Shown piece by piece: positions 61,241 to 64,000 of a stretch of 64,000 bases of DNA. The notes under the pieces are model-generated. The model was given only the letters and a program-made list of their open reading frames with translations, did no database searches and had not been told where the DNA came from. Position numbers and translations under genes: made by a program. Source of the stretch: Arbacia lixula (lineage: Eukaryota; Echinodermata; Echinoidea; Arbacioida; Arbaciidae); the NCBI GenBank assembly GCA_963669155.1, contig OZ022576.1:8989943-9053942 (forward strand). The letters run 5' to 3'. Within the stretch, counting starts at the first letter, position 1. Every line of letters begins with the position of its first letter.

Positions 61241-62739
61241 AAGATTACCCATTCCTGAACCAATGTACAATTACTTTAACCTTTCACACGCCCCAACTCA
61301 GTACCCTGTATACATCCAAGCCACAGAATTCTCTAGTGTACAGTGCCCCCCCCCCCCCAACCACACACTCACACACACACACCCCTGACAGGTAGGAGTG
61401 TGCCTCTCAAAGCAGACTACAGATCATGAACTCACAAGTAATTCATGTTAATTCTGATGTGAGCTTCATGCTTTTTGCAGCTGTTGTACCCTATCCCCGC
61501 TGGCCGATTGCCAATAAATGTGTATTCTTCAGCCTGTACACACATGTACATCCTCCTCCACATACTACCCCTATCACCAGCAGCATCACGTAATCCTTGC
61601 CCTACACTGTAAATAAATATAGTTTACCCCCCCCCCCCCCCCATGAAAACAAAGCACGTAAAAACATTTTTTCTTTAGTGTTGCTAGCATTGCTTGGAAG
61701 AAAAATCAGTAATCAGTGTGACTGCAAAGACAGCAAGACTGGTTACATAAAAGGTGAAATAAAATACAAACAATACAAGCCTCCTACAAAATGTCTTTAT
61801 AACATGTACATGTAGCTTAGATATACTGTAATATGTAAATGAAATGAACATAGGTTTCACCCCTACCCACTTTGCCCAACACCCAGCACATGATAACTAG
61901 AACATATCAATGTAAAGCTTACATGGACATTGTGACCACTTTCCCACATGAACGTAAATGTGCTATAGTACAGCTTTTTCCTCTAGCCCTCGCCCCATCA
62001 TTACGCGTCAATCCGTCATTACACTAGTATATTTCCACCGTTACATCCATCAAAGTATCATTCCTGTCATCTGTCATGCAGCCAGTCATACATACCTGTC
62101 CAGCTTGTATGAGTGGCACATGCAGTATTAACATGCACTCCTTCCCCGAAAGTTGCCATACATACATGTACATGTATATATACCTGTCTCATCTCACCCA
62201 CTCCATACAACATGTAGAACGCTGGGGTGGGATGGTTGCATCTTTTCACTTATTTTACTTTACTTACGCAGTCTCACATGGTTTTTCTTTTCCATTTTTT
62301 CAAAATTGATACCTGTGAAGGACATATATGTACTACATGTATATCTATTTAAAATGATTGTATACAATTTACTTTCATTATCAACTGAACAATATAAATC
62401 TCTGGACTTTTGTAGTCTGTATGTTTTTTATCAATAAACCAAAATTGAATTGAATTGAAAATGAGAGTGAGGAAATGCCGAATCCCACACAGAGAAAATC
62501 AATATGTTCCCTATAAGGAAAGATTTTACTCCACAGGGGCTATTTTATGCAAATAATGTAAAAAATCACACTGTTTTTACTCTACCAAAAACTAAAAACT
62601 TAAAGATCCAGAACAATTCAGAAACAAAACATACATGTATTATGGAGATGTTGAATATGCATATTACAGCACTTATAGTGGTATAATATTATTCTGTCCT
62701 TGTCATTTAGTACATGTAGCTGACCATTTGTGTACAGCC

Positions 62740-62965
62740 GATCATCGCTCAACGGCGAACGGTCGCCGCTCGAGCACCGAACCTATTTTGGGCGGCAAGT
62801 AAAAAGTGAGCAGGTGCCGCCCAAATTTTAACTCTGCGCTAAAATTTCAGCGGTGACCGAGCGATGCCCTAAAAAAAAGCGGTGCCCGAGCGGACGCCGC
62901 TCGGTGCCTGGCCAGAATTGGCTAAAAACTCACTGCCCGGCCGCCGAGCAGGCTCCTTTTTTGGG
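62740..62965. other. CpG- and GC-rich block of unknown nature
   Basis: About 225 bases with GCGGTGACCGAGCG, GGCGAACGGTCGCCGCTCGA and GCCCGGCCGCCGAGC stretches in otherwise AT-rich DNA. Repeated CCGAGCG/CGCTCGG words in both orientations suggest a degenerate inverted-repeat element rather than a CpG-island promoter. Confidence 0.5.
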
Positions 62966-63221
62966 GTTGTGCTTACTTTTCAACTGAGGACTTTATACCA
63001 TGTTTGGAATATTTATATAATGTTACACACTTTGCATATATACATTTAATCATGTAGTCAATGCAAACAATCTTTGACCTCCATTGTAAACATCCAATGA
63101 GGACAGTCATGAAGTATCACATATTTTGAGAGGATCTTGATATGCATGTATGTACAGTACATTGTTCATCAAAATTCTTTTCATTGCATCAGGTATTTAC
63201 ATGTGTGTTGGTGGTTGTGTG

Positions 63222-63345
63222 TTTTTACCAACTGGTGTGTATGTATGTGTGTGTGTATGTGTGTGTGTGTGTGAGTGTGCCTGTGTGTGTGTGCCTGTGT
63301 ATGCCTGTGTGTATCTGTGTGTGTATTTGTGTCTGTATGTGAGTG
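63222..63345. repeat. (TG)n-rich microsatellite
   Basis: About 120 bases of TGTGTG with interruptions (TGCCTG, TATG, TATC). Confidence 0.92.
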
Positions 63346-64000
63346 TTTGAGCATATAAACCTACATTGTACATGTACTTCAGCAGTTTCAGTATCTGTAT
63401 GACCTCAGATGAACTTTTCATCAAATGTCCTGAAATGACCTGGGATTCATTAGCCTAGCTTCAAGGAGGTTGGCCATTTTTCATACAAACTGAAAAATCC
63501 CGTCTCTATTTCTCACATCAAGCCTAGTCATTTTATCATCCTCCTCTTTCCTGAGTCTGTCCAGAGAAATGTTTTAATGCTACATCCTACATGGACGATT
63601 AGTCTACCGCAGCCAAACTCTATAGCTTTTAATGAGTAGTTTGGCTCAGAAATGCATAACAGGCTGGAAGGCAGGCTAGGGAGTTATGTAAGTGTACATG
63701 TTTCCATCATGGTGAAAAGTGTAAGTGTGTTTATTTGAGAGTTGCTTCTCATTAGTGTATGTGTGTTCATGTATATGTGTATATTTATGTCAAGTAAGAC
63801 ACAATGACTTTGTTTGTTATAGTAGCATGATATCAAAAGCATTTGTGAAGCGATCCAATGTCACTGTGCAAAGACAATGTAAACCTCTCCATTTGTAGTA
63901 CAGGCTACTGTCTGGTGTATTGCCGTACATGTACTATACACATAAGTACGAGACTGTATATTTGAGTATTTCTCTAGTCTCTACAATGCAGGAGAATTGT

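Larger units (their letters stand above)
60007..64000. other. FBXL20 5' intron or upstream DNA
   Basis: AT-rich, with poly-C runs (61346-61358, 61627-61642), an interspersed repeat fragment, a GC-rich block, and a TG microsatellite. The first coding exon was not securely found; one weak candidate is discussed in the findings. Confidence 0.5.

Overview
This window is eukaryotic nuclear DNA. It has multi-exon genes with GT-AG introns, is AT-rich, and is loaded with microsatellites, foldback elements and poly-C runs. The protein homologies, many short foldback repeats, the abundant palindrome TACATGTA and a repeat ending in a GGACGGACGGACAGACAACC-like tail suggest a marine invertebrate, plausibly an echinoderm or other invertebrate deuterostome. 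That taxonomic call is an inference.

Layout: (1) 1-638, minus strand: first coding exon of a mitochondrial methionyl-tRNA formyltransferase (MTFMT) gene whose remaining exons lie left of the window. (2) 2726-29900, plus strand: a 14-exon gene, reassembled here by splice phase, that encodes a 590-residue single-pass membrane protein. It has a signal peptide, three diverged copies of a six-cysteine module of about 150 residues, a Gly/Arg-rich stalk, a transmembrane helix and a short tail. I do not recognise the family. Every module begins and ends at a phase-1 intron and the internal intron phases repeat in the same order, so the gene grew by duplication of exon blocks. (3) 31.5-39.4 kb: the two large genes meet tail to tail, with 3' UTR and intergenic sequence. 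(4) 39471-60006, minus strand: 13 exons of the FBXL2/FBXL20 orthologue, an F-box plus leucine-rich-repeat protein ending in a CCIIL prenylation signal. Only the first short coding exon is not securely placed. (5) 60007-64000: presumed 5' intron or upstream DNA of FBXL, without recognisable exons.

Mobile DNA: one apparently intact Tc1/mariner element of the Sleeping Beauty type (40948-42646) sits in the last-but-one region of the FBXL gene, with TA target duplications, IR/DR ends and a full-length DD34E transposase. There are also three copies of a TA-flanked MITE, several foldback elements, a 319-bp near-identical tandem duplication, and tandem fossil copies of half an FBXL exon. Long pyrimidine-rich tracts on the sense strand flank many acceptors in both genes.

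The genes are ordinary neighbours and nothing shows that they act together. MTFMT serves mitochondrial translation initiation, FBXL20 is an SCF ubiquitin ligase substrate receptor, and the modular protein is probably a cell-surface glycoprotein of unknown role.
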